NCBI RefSeq assembly: GCF_021018895.1
Contig: NC_079373.1
Location: 9,954,501-10,018,500 of the forward strand
Source of the DNA: Seriola aureovittata
Lineage: Eukaryota > Chordata > Actinopteri > Carangiformes > Carangidae
Direction: 5' to 3'
Length of the DNA stretch: 64,000 nt
Both the position numbers and the translations under genes were made by a program. The notes under the pieces are model-generated. The model was not told the origin of the DNA and did not search any database. It worked only from the letters and a program-made list of their open reading frames with translations. Positions within the stretch are counted from its first letter, which is position 1; each line of letters starts with the position of its first letter. This document shows, piece after piece, positions 12,685 to 26,000 of the stretch.

Positions 12685-15600
12685 ATATGATAATGATGAC
12701 TTTTGTGACAATATCTTTATATATGGGATATCACACATAGATAGAAGACAGGGTTAATGTCACCCAAGTAGAGATACTGCAGGCAGAGCAGCAGTTTCGA
12801 TAGCAGCATAATACACTACACATTTGACAAGTGACAATAAAGCAGCAGTCGGTACATGCGCACACTGACACATGCAAATAACTATAGCCACAGATCAAAG
12901 AGCTCACTGATGACAAGAAAGTTTACCAGGGCATAGAAAGGTAGGAATTGTATCATAGAAAACTCCCTGCATGAGCTTTTGTGCTGTGAATGTTAACCAT
13001 TTACCAATATTTCACCTGTCCCTTCTCCTACTTCACATTTACAACATTCATCAAATCACAATTCCTCAGACTGAGGCCATCCTTTGATTCACTGTCTAAT
13101 CCTTACTATATGGAAAGTTGAATAGCAACCGCACACAATTGCTCAGTTTCAGTGGTAGGCATGTTTTAGCTATCTCTTTCCTCAGCTGAGTCATTCAGAA
13201 TATTTCTTAAACCAAGAAACTATTCACCAGCGGATTTACGTGGTTTCGGTTTACGAGTAAACAATCTTGTCATCAGGTGCAAGTAGCATCTTCCTGATGA
13301 TGAGGCTTAATCACGACTCGGATATTAGGCAACTCCATGAATGAATGAAATCCATTGACACCACTTCTAAAGCTATGGCAGATTTCCCAAGGATGGTACT
13401 ACGTTGGTTTGTAGAGATTTGCACATCTTTTTAGAAATCTTACAAATTAACATCTCTGTACATGCCATCCCAGTTGCATCACCCTCCCACAAGCCTGAAT
13501 TTCCACTCCTCTACTTCTCACATCCTGTTGATCCAGAGCAACAATTTTCACTACAATGGGGGAAATGTCAACACATCTGTCCAGTTGCTGACCAACTCTG
13601 AATAAGGCCACCTTAACACTATAACTATAACTTAGTTTCTGTTCAGATATCTGGGAGGTTTCTCTCGTGGAGTCATGAGGTGTAATATACAATAAACAGC
13701 CTTTAATGACAAGGAAAGATAGAAAATCAGCTGTTTTCAGTAGCAGCTTAATGAGTACTGCTCCAATAAAATATTTATTCTAAATGACGCAATGTTATTC
13801 TCTACTTCCTCTAGCCTCCATGTGAACTTCAAGTATCATTTTTTTTTTTGCTTATTTGTGTACAGTGTCGAAATAAAGAAAAAAAAACATCATCATATGA
13901 TACAACATGACGGAAAATGACAGAAAGAGCAAAACCTGGCAAAGAATCAGAGGAAGATTGAAATAATTGCATTTGTGACTACCATGCAAATTACAGTAGT
14001 GTACACAAAATGAGCTCCTTGATTCCTAATTTGCAGTTCATGACTGCTGTGAAATGCAATTAATGGATTCTTGATTTATTTAGTGAGCTGTGATAAATGA
14101 GTTCCCTTAGCGCACTGAGACAGACTGCAGCGTACAACCCTCCATCCAGGCTAAGCATGGGTTCCTCTTTCAGGAAGTGAAGTTGTTCTGTCTGTGTGGA
14201 TGTAAAAGGAGACTGAAAAGGAGGGGAAAGGAGAGGTGCAGTCAAAGAAATGTAAATTTAAGGATAAGTAGAGGAATAACTTGCCCTAAATTCACTGTTA
14301 ACAAACGCCAACTTTAATGTAGAAACAAGAAATAAAGCTACATATCACCTGACAGATTCAGCATTTTGTTGCTCTGAGGTCATATGTGATGACATTTATG
14401 TCAAAATAGCAGGCAGAGAGCCTATTGTTTAAAAATGAGTCAGGTGGAGTGCTATGAAGAGGGCACAGACTATCTTTTTTTTGCAAACAGACAGATGCCA
14501 GGGTAACAGTATGAAAAATGTGAGACAATAAGATACCCTGGATTACTGCCACGTCCCTGCAGGTATGAGCACGCTTCTTGAGGATTTGAAGGAAAACAGG
14601 ACACAGGCTTGGTAATAATTGGAGGTACCCTTTGGAAATCTCTGCTTTGTAGTTAAGCTTTGTTTGAATATGATGTGAGGGATTAATGAGATTGTGAGGG
14701 AAACATTTATAAAGTCAAAAAAATCCTCTATTTACACTAGCTGTACTAGCAGAAATGTTTTGCATGCATTTCATTTAACTACAATGGGCATGCAGTCTGT
14801 GATCTGATGAAGTGATGCTGGTGAAAAAATATAAATAGGACTTCAGTTGCAACATTCTCGAGGCTATTGTGTTCATTTAGAATAGAAACCCAATCATCTG
14901 CTCAAATCCGGAGCAAGGGAGGCCTAAATATGTAAATGTCCCAGTCAAACTCCATTTTGCTGCCAGATATTTACACAGTGTGAGAGGCCTGATGTGCTGC
15001 ACAATGACTCAACTTCCACCCATTCCTGCCTCAGCATAACAGGTGTTTAGACTGTTTGCCATAAACCATGTCCCCGCCAGATGTTGCCAAGCAACTGATT
15101 AATTAGCAGAGCAACAGTGGAGCCAAGATGGGAGAGCTCATTTCAGTCCCTGTGGTCCAAGAGGTACTGGCTCTTGCACTTTGGTGTAACAGAAGTGATA
15201 GGAGACAGTGGTAATGTTTCAAGCACCCATGTTAAGAGCAGTGGAGACAAAAGGTTTGGGTTAAAAAAACAAAAAATCCAGTTATTACATCCAGATAATT
15301 AAACATCTTTTTTTCCCTCCTCCCTCCTCCTCCTCATTAATAATAACCTGTTACCACAAATTCAAACAGGGCGGCAGATGCTTTCAGTTTCGTACTTTAA
15401 CAGTGATCAGTTACTCTGTCTGTTGGTTGGACAGCACAGGTGGTCAGGGGTATGCTGTTTACTGGTTGATTGATGGCATCATAGTCACAGGGACTTTAAG
15501 GTTCATGAAAATGAATTGAAACTCTAATAAGGAGTGATGGACGAAAGTATGGTCAGTAGTTTCTCTAAAGTGATCAGATTCAGTGTGAGAGGGAAAGTAA

Positions 15601-18600
15601 TTTGAAAGACAAAATCTGTGCAAAACAATACAGTGGATCTAAAAGCAGCAATAAATGCATATAATTAAAATTAACCCAGACAATAGTATACTTGACAGGG
15701 TTGCAGAGACACAGGTGGTGCCCTATAATTAGCCCCTTGACATCATTTGTTCTCACTGTAGCTACATTTCAGATATGAAGCAGATGCACACCCATCACAG
15801 AAAATATTGATACACAAAAAAAGATCTTCCTTTTGTACTTCTGATGTCTAGATGTCTTGCCCTCTCCCCCGCCAGCATTGTACTCGAATATGAATGCTTC
15901 CTATATCAGTATGAATTTTGCCCAACAATTCACTTCCAGAGAGGCAAGTCTTTTTTTTTCTCCCGTCATGGACTTTTTGACAAGCTGTCAGAAAGCATAA
16001 ATGCAAAGCGTCTGCATGTGACACCTTTTCACTCAGGTGTCAACACATTATATTCTGAGAGCTCTGGTGATGGAAAGCTAAGCTTCACAAGACGAAGGGC
16101 ATAGTGTCTGTTAACAGAGATGAAATGATAACCAAATCGTATAACATGATAAATAATTCAAATGGCTGTGGAATAGCCCTCAGAAAAATACAAGTGGTAG
16201 TGAGAGTAATGCAAAATTAGTTATTAAAGTATGCTGAAGCTAAAGATTTTAATTTTATTTTGATAATGATTTAGGTAATAATACTGAGATCATTTTGGTC
16301 AAGATATTCACAGTATGAAATCTATATGCAGGCTCTTGCCTTTGATATGATACCCTGCGCGATTTGCGTGGCCCAGCGCTTGAGTGAGGCCCTTAAATAT
16401 GCAACAAAGATCTTCTGTTTCTGGGCCCTACATGAGCTCCTGTCGAGGGACTTTGTAGCAGTGCACAGAGCTTCAGGCTGAGGTTATGTTGCTCAGTTGG
16501 ATTAGTAGTAGTAGCTATGCAACCTTTTCACATTACATTACACATGTACTACTTGCGTGCACCCCTGCCAACTAAAGTGACAAAACGAGCACAGAACAAA
16601 AGCAAGCCTTGCACTATACTGTGTTGACTTGGTCAATACAGATGGGCTGTGAATGGGATAAATTGTGGTAATGGACACCAAAACTGCAGTGTTCAGCCCC
16701 TGCTGTGTCTCTCTCCTATTGGAGATTAGGAATCTACCAAAAATACCAAACTGCATTGTGAATGACCGACACTGTGCCTCAAGAAGCAGTTCATTAAGTC
16801 CTGCCTTTCACAACCTGCCTCATAAAAACAGGATCTATGACCCTGAAACCCCCATTAACTGCCTCTGTCGGCTGTGCAAAACCTTATATTTATCCACGTC
16901 AAAGCTGCATCTTTAGAGCCTCTTACCCTCACTAATGGGGCTTGTAAGCTGAATCAGGCTTCCTAATTCATAACATTAGGTTGTGATTCGTGTGAGAGCT
17001 CTGGCAGTTTGTTACCACTGTGAGTATTTCAGAAAGCACTCTATCTTTTTACATTATGGTGATCGTTGGTTCTCTGATGAACAGTACAAAGCTGTTGTTT
17101 TTTTCTTTGCCAGGGGTGGCCTGTGTCCACACGGCAGTGGGCCACACACATGCACAAACACATATGGACAGATGCCTAATTGACTTGCCCCAAACACTAT
17201 CACTTCTTACATGCTCTAGAAAATAAGCTGTCTTATGGAGGATGCCTAAACTCTATTTAGGTTAATATGGGTGCATGAATTACTTGGGAGGATGGAGCAG
17301 CTATGTGAACCTCGATAGAAAGCTAAATGGTCTAATTTTCCCGGTCAGGTGGACGCACTTCCCTCACATCACTCTTGGCAGTCAGTGAGGCTAAGAGACA
17401 CCAATTAATCTCCCATGGCTATTATGGGGCAGGATGGCACAGAAAATGGATGGGCAGAGCACATTGCGACTCAGAGAGGATATGTAATTTGCTGGGGATC
17501 ACTGAACATTGGCTGCAACCAGCTATAATTAAAACAGCAGTCAGCAAAAGTTTGACAATTATGCCATAATTTGTAACAGCATTAATTAAATTAGCACTCT
17601 TCATAGTAGTGCTTTCTAATTATAGCTATACTCTTCTGTATAAGCCATGCAAAGTGTTGGCCAATTCATTATATTTAGCTCACTTTAAGTCGCTTAAGAG
17701 TCTTTTGACAAATTGCAAAGTAACATAATGAGAAAAAAAAAAGCATGACACCTCATCAGAGTTAGCCATGTCAGCTTTAGAACATTTCTCCATGTCTCCT
17801 ACCAAAAGAAAAGAGAAGTGATAAGCACAGGCAAAAAGAGAGGTAGCCCTATTTGAGATCTGCAGTAATAATACTGCTTAACCATTGTGTCCACACAACT
17901 CTCTTTCTTATGTCAAACTGATTTTGTATAACTGGACTATTTGTCTTTGGTGGCATGAGCTGGATATGGAGGAGCTGTCACAACATGTAGGTTCTTGCAT
18001 ACTGTATGCATGTATCACCAGTGTCACACATTCCTTAAGATGGATCTAGATCTGTATCATTGTCTCCATCCTGAGCTGAATAACAAATGAACATCTCTGC
18101 CTGCTCCTTTGACTCGCTGATTTCCCTTGGCAGGGATCTCTCCTAATAACCAACTGCCTGCCTCTCTCAACACACTAGCACTGTCAGAGAAAGATGACTC
18201 TGGTGCCTCGACAACATGCATGCTGCTGGATGGTAATTTTCTCTAACAGATGGCCAGTTGCTTAGGGCTATGGCAATATCTTTAGAATGGACTAGCAAGA
18301 ATACTAAGCAGCTATGAATTGTGATTCATTTTCTACGAACAGCAGATTCTTCACAGCCTTCTAATTCTTTTCCCTGATTTTTGAATTTTAAGATAAACTC
18401 TTTTGTTTCATAGTTAGAAATTAACTTTTCTAAACTGCTGTGTTTTCAGCAGTTTCACTCCAAACTGAAGCAAATCCAAGATTTCTGATGACAAAGTTCT
18501 GCTAGAACCTAAAAGGACAGTGAAGTGGAGAGATCCAGAAAATAAAACAATTGTTCATAATAATGAGCCCATCATTATTATCTTCCTCACCCAGCTGGCA

Positions 18601-18621
18601 ATAAACTCAGCCAGCATGCAA

Positions 18622-18625
<4 letters not shown>

Positions 18626-18668
<43 letters not shown>
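18626..18668. repeat. (TG)n microsatellite
   Basis: An uninterrupted TG/GT dinucleotide tract of about 43 bp. The long threonine-histidine frame read through it on the minus strand is an artefact of the repeat. Confidence 0.95.
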
Positions 18669-18671
<3 letters not shown>

Positions 18672-20719
18672 ACAATGTGAATCTGCGGTCGAGATAAAGA
18701 TTGTGTATTAGTGTATTTGTGTGGGTTACATAGGACTCCATTTAACTTTACAGCTGCTACATTTTTTTTCAATTTGACTATATTACAGGTGATAAACAGC
18801 AGGCCAGTTTGCACCTCTGTCTCCTACTATTTACTCTAACATGCAACTCATTTTCAGTAGCAAGTACATTTGGTAGGAAAAATAATAGTTGACTGGATTA
18901 CATTTTTTTATTTAATCAGTTTGTTAAATATTAAGACAATTAACACTGACTTTGAGATTGCATGCATTGACTCATAAATATTTGACCAAAACTACTACTT
19001 TCTACATCTTCACCAAGTGTTTTGGTAGTTTAAACAACAAACGGGATACAGGATGTCTTGGGTCTTGATTTCAAAGTCCTTTGCTTCAAATGCCTAAACA
19101 CCCACCCTGCCCTCCTCCTTCTGACTTCTCTGTGCTACAAGATTGGGAGAAACATGCAATTACATTTCCTCCTAAACATATTTGGCAAAGGCAGTTTCTA
19201 GTAAATCAATGTATTTGTCTCTGTCAGTTTTTGTTGTTTCTCAGCTCCTCACCTCTCCAGTTATCCCCTGACATCAGGTTTAACCACTGGCGTTCTGCTG
19301 CCTGACTCAAGACTCCAACAGGCCAATGAATACCAAATGAGCCGGCGGAAATCCAGCTGGGAATAAATTATCAAAAGGAAACATGGTCTGCCCCCCACCC
19401 ACCTATTCAAGTCACAGTTCGAAAAAGTCTCAGCTGTTCTCATCTTAAGCATCTGAACAGGTGCCGTTTTGACTCAGTATTAAACTTGAGCCCTAGGTTA
19501 AGATAAAACCCTGATCTCTTCACATCATACTATGATACAAAGCAAAGTGATCTGATTTTCCCACAATCTGCAGAACAGAACTGAAACGCTGGTGCATCTG
19601 AGCTCCACATGTGCAATGTTAAATTCCCCACCCACACCCCAGACACACACACTCACAATCACAATCACAAGTATGGACTGCTGATCTTTTATTCACCATT
19701 GACCCTTCAATATGCACAGATGCACAGGAGCACAGAAGCAAAAACTGACAGCTACATACGCATGCTCTGCTCCAAAATGAGACCAACTAACCGACCGTGG
19801 AGAGAGAGGTGCAGTGATGCAGAGACAAGGGCCATATACAGGGCTTCATGTTCACTGCCTGGGAATTATCACATCAAACTTGTGTGCCCAATGGCTCTGA
19901 CAGGCCGAAGGCCAAACCATTACAGCCTGGTGTAGACAGGAATGACTCTGCTGGCCTATGACTAGGCAATAACTATTGTTGTGCACCAGTGATTCACACC
20001 ACATCAATAACATTCAGATTTACACAGACAACCAGAGAGGAAGTTCTTGTCAAACTTGCTAAAACAACCATCACAGAATCACTGGTTATGTTCTCCATGC
20101 TTCATTGACTTTTGCATAGATGAGTTTTTATCAAGTATTCACACTTGTATCCACTATAGCTTTGACTTTTTGGAGAATGTGGACTTTATTCCATTAAATT
20201 AAACTAAAATCAGTCTCTGGTGCTGCATAGACTATGTGCATTTATTTGCATGATTTATTCAGACAGCAGCACCCTGTAAAGTTATAGCAGACACTGGGAT
20301 GCCAGTGCTTCAATTTATCATACTGTTGTGCGAAATCACAAGCAAGTCATTTTGGCCGGATCAGATGGTGAAGTGGGGAGCACTCAAAGAGCTCATACAT
20401 CTGCTAAGGTCACACAATTGTAGGTTTTAATACTATAATAAATACCCGTTTATAAAATGTTGGTTTGCACATGGAGCTCGAAAATTGCTAATGCTAATTG
20501 ACTGATGGTGGGCAAGATTTTTGGAGAATCCCTGCACCCTGTTCAGGAATATTAGGGCTTCAGACAAAGATGGTTTATGCTAAATTTCAAGTTGGTCAAA
20601 CAGTGATCATGTAACTTGCTCCAGTTGCACACTTTGCAGAAGTAATGCCATCAAATTGTATAGGATAACTATTAGTAGATGTGTGCTGCTGTCAAATGTT
20701 ATGATGTTTGAACAAGACT

Positions 20720-21175
20720 AGCATCTAGAGCCATGCTAGCAGATCTGTAAGGGTATACTTAGGCACAGCAGTGCTTTGAACTAATTAGCATGTAGTAGCA
20801 TGCTAATATGCTTACAATGACAATGCTGACATATTAATGTTTTACTGATTTTTACCACAGTCATTCACCATCTTAGTTTAATGTGTTAGCATGCCAACAT
20901 TTGCTAATTAGCAGTAAACACAGCAAATTACAAGTGGATGGTGGCAATAAAGTTTGCAGGTAATTGGTCACAAAAAGAAGTGGCTAATTTAAAATTTTGA
21001 CTGGATGGTGCTTAATAAAAGGTTAAAGGAACAACAAACCTAGGATTCATCCTCTGGAAACAATGAGTGTCTGTACAAAATTACATGGCAATCCATCCAA
21101 CAGTTGTCAATACACCAAAGTGGTGAACTGACCTACTTCCCGACATTGCCAATCCCTTCTAGCATGGCTAACCAC
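20720..21175 (+). repeat. Dispersed percomorph repeat (GCTAGC/GCTAACATGCTAA family), near-complete copy
   Basis: Diagnostic segments in order are GCCATGCTAGCAG near 20732, TAGCATGCTAATATGC near 20795, CACCATCTTAGTTTAATGTG near 20867, GCTAATTAGCAGTAAACAC near 20903, TGGCAATCCATCCAACAGTTG near 21087, CACCAAAGTGGTGAACTGAC near 21112 and CTAGCATGGCTAA near 21159. The same segments recur at about 24.07-25.37 kb, 36.4-36.8 kb and 37.8-38.2 kb, so this is an interspersed family and not single-copy DNA. It is non-coding, and its class is not identified here. Confidence 0.75.
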
Positions 21176-22817
21176 CAAATAACAGCTTGGTAAAGAAGGA
21201 TGTTTGGATGTTTGCAAACTATTCAAAATGGCTGAATTTCGCTTCTTCCTTTTGTTTCAGGAGTTATGAGCCAAAATGCAGAGTTTGCAAACGTAGAGCT
21301 TTATAAATGATGGAAATAATTAGTGTATTGTGACTTAGCTTGGTCAAAACATGAGCATATTTGATTATTGTGTACTGTGTTGTCACTTTTTCTAATCACA
21401 CTGAGATGTAATGACTTTGTCAAAAATATGAAAGACTCTTTACTCACTACAGACAATGTGCACCATGCAGGTAAAAGTTATTTCTTCACATATCCTATTC
21501 TGTCTGTTTTTTCCATGGCCCATGTCTGAAAAATGAGAGGAGACAGACAGTGGGTGAGTTTTAATCTTCCTGTGCCATACTTCAGAGAAAGCCATATGCA
21601 ATACAATTACAATCTTTGATATTCTTTTATACAGCATGCCCATAGAATCAGAATGTTTTGTCACTATGGCAACAACTTTGTGTACTTCCCCAGAGACCTG
21701 CTGAAAAAGTCAGATTGTTTTGATTTTTATAACCAGCTGATTTCCTGTTAAAATATTCATACTACAGGAGCACAGAGACTATTGATATCTGAGGTAGGCT
21801 GTTGTTTACATGATATCTTATTGAGTTTTCAGTTAAAACTTGACATTTCAGTCCCACTGGTGTTGTATTCCTCAGTGAGAGTGGTTTACTGGCTGGGAAA
21901 CATTAACACGCTAAGTATGAAGGACCTTTATGTAAGATCTCTGACTTTTCTTGGGTTAATGGCCAGCTATTAGTGATTTTACACACAATACACCACTTTA
22001 CGAGGACCTCTTGTCTCAGATACAGTTACTGCAGGTTCTGCATAAAAGGTTCATGAAGATCATTGCAGATCTGGTTGCTTTGTGTTGCTCACACTGAGGC
22101 GACAGATGCAGCAGGGGACCGACCCACTGCAGTGTACCCAGTGACAGCACAGGCTTAGGCATATGTCTGAACTGTGAAGGGCTGCAGAACAGAGAGATGA
22201 AAGGTATGGAGGGAAAAGACACATACAAAGCCAGAGAAAGTCACAGACACTTTTGTCTCACTGACTGAGAGGAATGACAAGGAGTGGAGAGGGACTACAA
22301 TGAGAAAGCCACATAGAAGTTGCCTTAGTATTTGATGGAAGTAAGAGATACAGAGAGTGGAGGGAGGGAGGCAGGAGTAGAGGGTGAGAGGGCGGGAGAA
22401 CTTTGTGCAGAGTGAGAACCCTGACTTCTCTCTTATTCTCTCTCGTGCTGAATTTTGAAAAAGTAGAATTTTAACAGTGAGCTCAGGTAAATGTTGGGAT
22501 ACATCTGAGGTCTGACATTTCTTTCAGTATTTCCTGTATATTTTAAGATAACAAGTGATGTGCTTTGTCTTATATCTACAAGATGACAATGTGAAGAATA
22601 ATGTGAAGTGGTGTGTTTTAAATGGACCTAATTTATTATTACGTCTCAATTTCCTTCTGTAGAAGGGAAATTGAGGATTACTTGTAGCCACATGCAATAT
22701 TCTTCTCAGAATTGCAATTGATGATTTTATACAAGTTGTAAGTTTCACAAAGAAACTAAAGAATAACTTTCCAGGATCAGTGACAAGGGATTGAGAGGCT
22801 ATAATGATTGTTTGCAG

Positions 22818-23013
22818 GGCAAGATGAGGAAAAGCAAGGCCCCCTCCTCCAGGAGGGCTGAAATCCAGCATCTGTACCAATGCTACACCTCAGGCCAGAG
22901 GACTCTGCCTGCCTGCGCCCTCCTCAGGTTCCTCCACAAGGAGCAGATGCAACTCACAGCAAATACAGAGACAGCAGAGAATTTAATTGACAGATATGAG
23001 ATTGAAGAAGCAG
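22818..23013 (+). other. plcz1: plcz1 EF-hand exon (first recognised exon)
   Basis: The exon encodes the second EF-hand lobe of the PLC ([18 protein letters not shown]... ending in [11 protein letters not shown]), aligning with the segment of mammalian PLC-zeta that starts REEIIEIF. It has an acceptor-like TTTGCAG at its left edge and a strong donor (CAG|GTGAGT) at its right. An ATG at 22824 has a good context (A at -3), and the residues before RAEIQ ([10 protein letters not shown]) do not resemble an EF-hand. It may therefore be either a first coding exon or an internal exon whose partner was not found. Confidence 0.7.
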
Positions 23014-26000
23014 GTGAGTGAAGGGAGAACTGTGTGCTGTGTCAGACTACGTGCTGCCCATTTCTATGGCAAAAAAATGACATTGATCACACTTGTGCTT
23101 TTCCTGCTATAACCTATGATACAGGTTTATATTAAGCTCAGTTACTCTATGTTTCTTAAAGCAATGGTCATTAGAAAACCTTTTCTCCAGGGGGGGCGGG
23201 AACCCAGCACATCACAGGCACATACTTCAATACAATACTCAAGTACTGTAAAAGTACCTCAAAATTGTACTTAAGCACAGTACTTAGTGTAAATGTACTT
23301 AAATACCTTACACCACTTTCAATACAATTACTTAGCCTTCAGCACACATGGATTTTTAATATTGTTCAATTACCCAACCAGTTACAACTGAATTCCTGAG
23401 TGAAAACAAAGGGGTGCCTATTATAAAAGCTAATATCAAAAAAGAAAAAGACTAACTAAACCACCACAGCCACACAAAAGAATTAAATAATAAACACTAC
23501 ATTGATATTAAATCTCTAAAACAACCAATCCTCCATTGCCTCACTGCTCACGACTGCACACCATTGTTGTATTGAAATGCCAAGCCAACACTGGAAATGA
23601 AAGAGTGAGCTATCAGCTAGCTAACATTAGTTAGCTAAAGTTAGAAACTAGCTAACATACGTACTTGACAGTCTAATTCAGAAACTCTGAAAGTAAGAGA
23701 GTTAAGTGTATTAAACAAGCTAGATTGTTAGCTACTGCTACTTACATTTGCATACAGTGTCTCTATTTGTTTGCATGAATACGGGAGCAGGGACTTGATG
23801 ACACGAGCCATTGATCGGAGTGACGCAGGCATAAGGGACGTTCACGTCTGTGGACGTCAAGGTTAATAAATGGTATAGTCCAATGTAGGGGTGTTTGAAA
23901 TCGTATTACAAGATTCTTCCAGGCATGATTATGGAAAATACATTACAATATTTACAATTACAGGTGAGAGGAATATATACATGTTTCATTATTTGTACTA
24001 GCTGGAACTGTTTAAGTGAGTACTGCTGTTCACCTGGTAATCTTTACCAAGTAGATACATTTTGAGAGGGCTAGTTTATAGCCATGCTAGTGGCTTGGAT
24101 GTACAGATGACAAGATTTTGTCTGTTGGTTGTCCTAGACTGGAATATCTCAATAACTAGTACATATAGTGCCCTGATATTTTGCACAGTAATGGTGCCCT
24201 AAGGATGATTTCTAATGACTTTGGTGAGCCACTGACTTTTCTTTTAGTCCCAGCAGCAGGCCTAATACTTTGGTTTAAATATTTGTAAAATTAATATAAT
24301 AATTTCCTCCAGCCTACTTTGTGTTTTGTGTTAGCAGGCTAACATGCTAAATTTAGATGATCCAATCCAATCCAATCCAGCTTTATTTATAAAGCACTTT
24401 AAAAAACAACCAGAAGTTACCAAAGTGCTGTACATGATAAAAATGATAAACACAAGATAAATTAAAAGACATAAAACATCAATAAAAACAGATATATAAT
24501 AAGAGAAAACAATAAAATAACATAAAATAAGATAGAACAATAAAATAAAATCACATCTTACAAGCTGTCAAAGGCCATGGAAAAGAGATGGGTCTTAAGA
24601 AGGGATTTAAAAACAGACAAGGAAGATGCCTGTCTAATGTGCAGAGGCAGATCGTTCCACATTTTAGGGGCTGCCACAGCGAAAGCACGGTCCCCTCTGA
24701 GCTTGCTTCGTTTTTGGCACCCTCAGGAGCAGCTGATCAGCTGACCTGAGAGAGCGGGTGGGTGAATATGGTTGCAGCAATTCAGAGAGGTAGGGAGGGG
24801 CGAGACCATTGAGAGATTTAAAAGCAAATAAAAGAATTTTAAAATGAATCCTAAAATGTATGGGCAACCAGTGAAGTGAGGCTAAAATGGGGGAAATGTG
24901 GTCATATTTGCGTGTGCCAGTTAAAAGACATGCAGCAGCATTTTGTACCATCTGAAGACGGTTGATGGAGGACCCAATAACCCCCACATAAAGTGCATTG
25001 CAGTAATCCAGCCGTGTGGTGACAAAGGCGTGGATTACTGTCTCAAAGTGCTGCTTTGAAAGAATTGGCTTTATTTTGGCCAGCTGCCTCAACTGGTAAA
25101 AACTTGACTTCACAACTGTCTTGATGTGATTGTCAAGTCTGAGGTCAGAGTCCACCTTAACTCCCAAGTTAGTGACGCTGGATTTTAGGTATTGAGCCAA
25201 GGAACCTAGATCTAGACAGAGGGTCTCGGAGCTGCCACCAAAAACAATCACTTCTGTCTTCTTTTCGTTAAAATTGATGATGATGATCATGGTAAACACT
25301 ACCTGCTAAACATCAGCATTTTAGCATTGTCATTGTGAGAATGACAGTATGCTGATGCTTGCATTTAGCTGAAAACACCACTGTGTCTTGACATTATTAA
25401 TTTGAATAGTTTTAATATGGCAACACCAGGAACAGTACTTCTGTTTCGTAAAACTGCTTTGCAGCTGGTAGAGGAACTGATACTGCTTTTGCCTGTCGCT
25501 GACAGTGTTGCTACTTTGCTCCTTCCTCTTCCTCCAGCCAGAGAAAGCAGGTCCATGACATTTGAGGGATTCCTGAGGTACATGGAGTCCAAAGACTGCT
25601 GTGTGTTTGACCAAACCCATGCATCGGTGTACCAAGACATGGATCAGCCTCTCAGCAGCTACGTCATCTCCTCATCACACAACACCTACCTGACTGGAGA
25701 TCAACTAGTAGGAAAAAGCCACCTGGACGCCTATGTTTGGTAAGAAAGTATAGTATGTACAATACAGCTTTTGTTCTTCATCATGATGCAGCACTTGAGA
25801 AAACAACCTCCACTTCCAGAGAAAAATTACCTCTATGACTCTTCACAAATTTTGTTTTTATCTCTGTAACCTGTGCAATATATGAAATTGCACAGACACA
25901 GGTTAAGGACTATTTGCAAATTAGTCAACATGAGCTAATCTGCTAAATCCTGGATATTTCATTACTCTGTTTTTTTTTATGTAGGTCAAAACAAATGATA

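Larger units (their letters stand above)
5546..22817. other. Intergenic/possible plcz1 5' region without a confident gene
   Basis: Seventeen kilobases of AT-rich DNA lie between the plekha5 promoter and the first recognised PLC exon. No frame longer than about 110 codons exists and none resembles a known protein. Contents noted: a short (TA)n at about 9793-9811, a TGGA repeat at 12651-12684, a TG repeat at 18626-18668 and a dispersed repeat at 20720-21175. If plcz1 has upstream EF-hand or 5' UTR exons, they should be here. A splice-flanked patch at 12195-12226 is the only candidate noticed, and it is weak. Confidence 0.6.

Noticed and set aside
24664..25299. 211-codon minus-strand frame as a host gene
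   Set aside because: It is the C-terminal reverse-transcriptase piece of a truncated LINE with a (TGGAT)n tail and target duplication, not a cellular gene.
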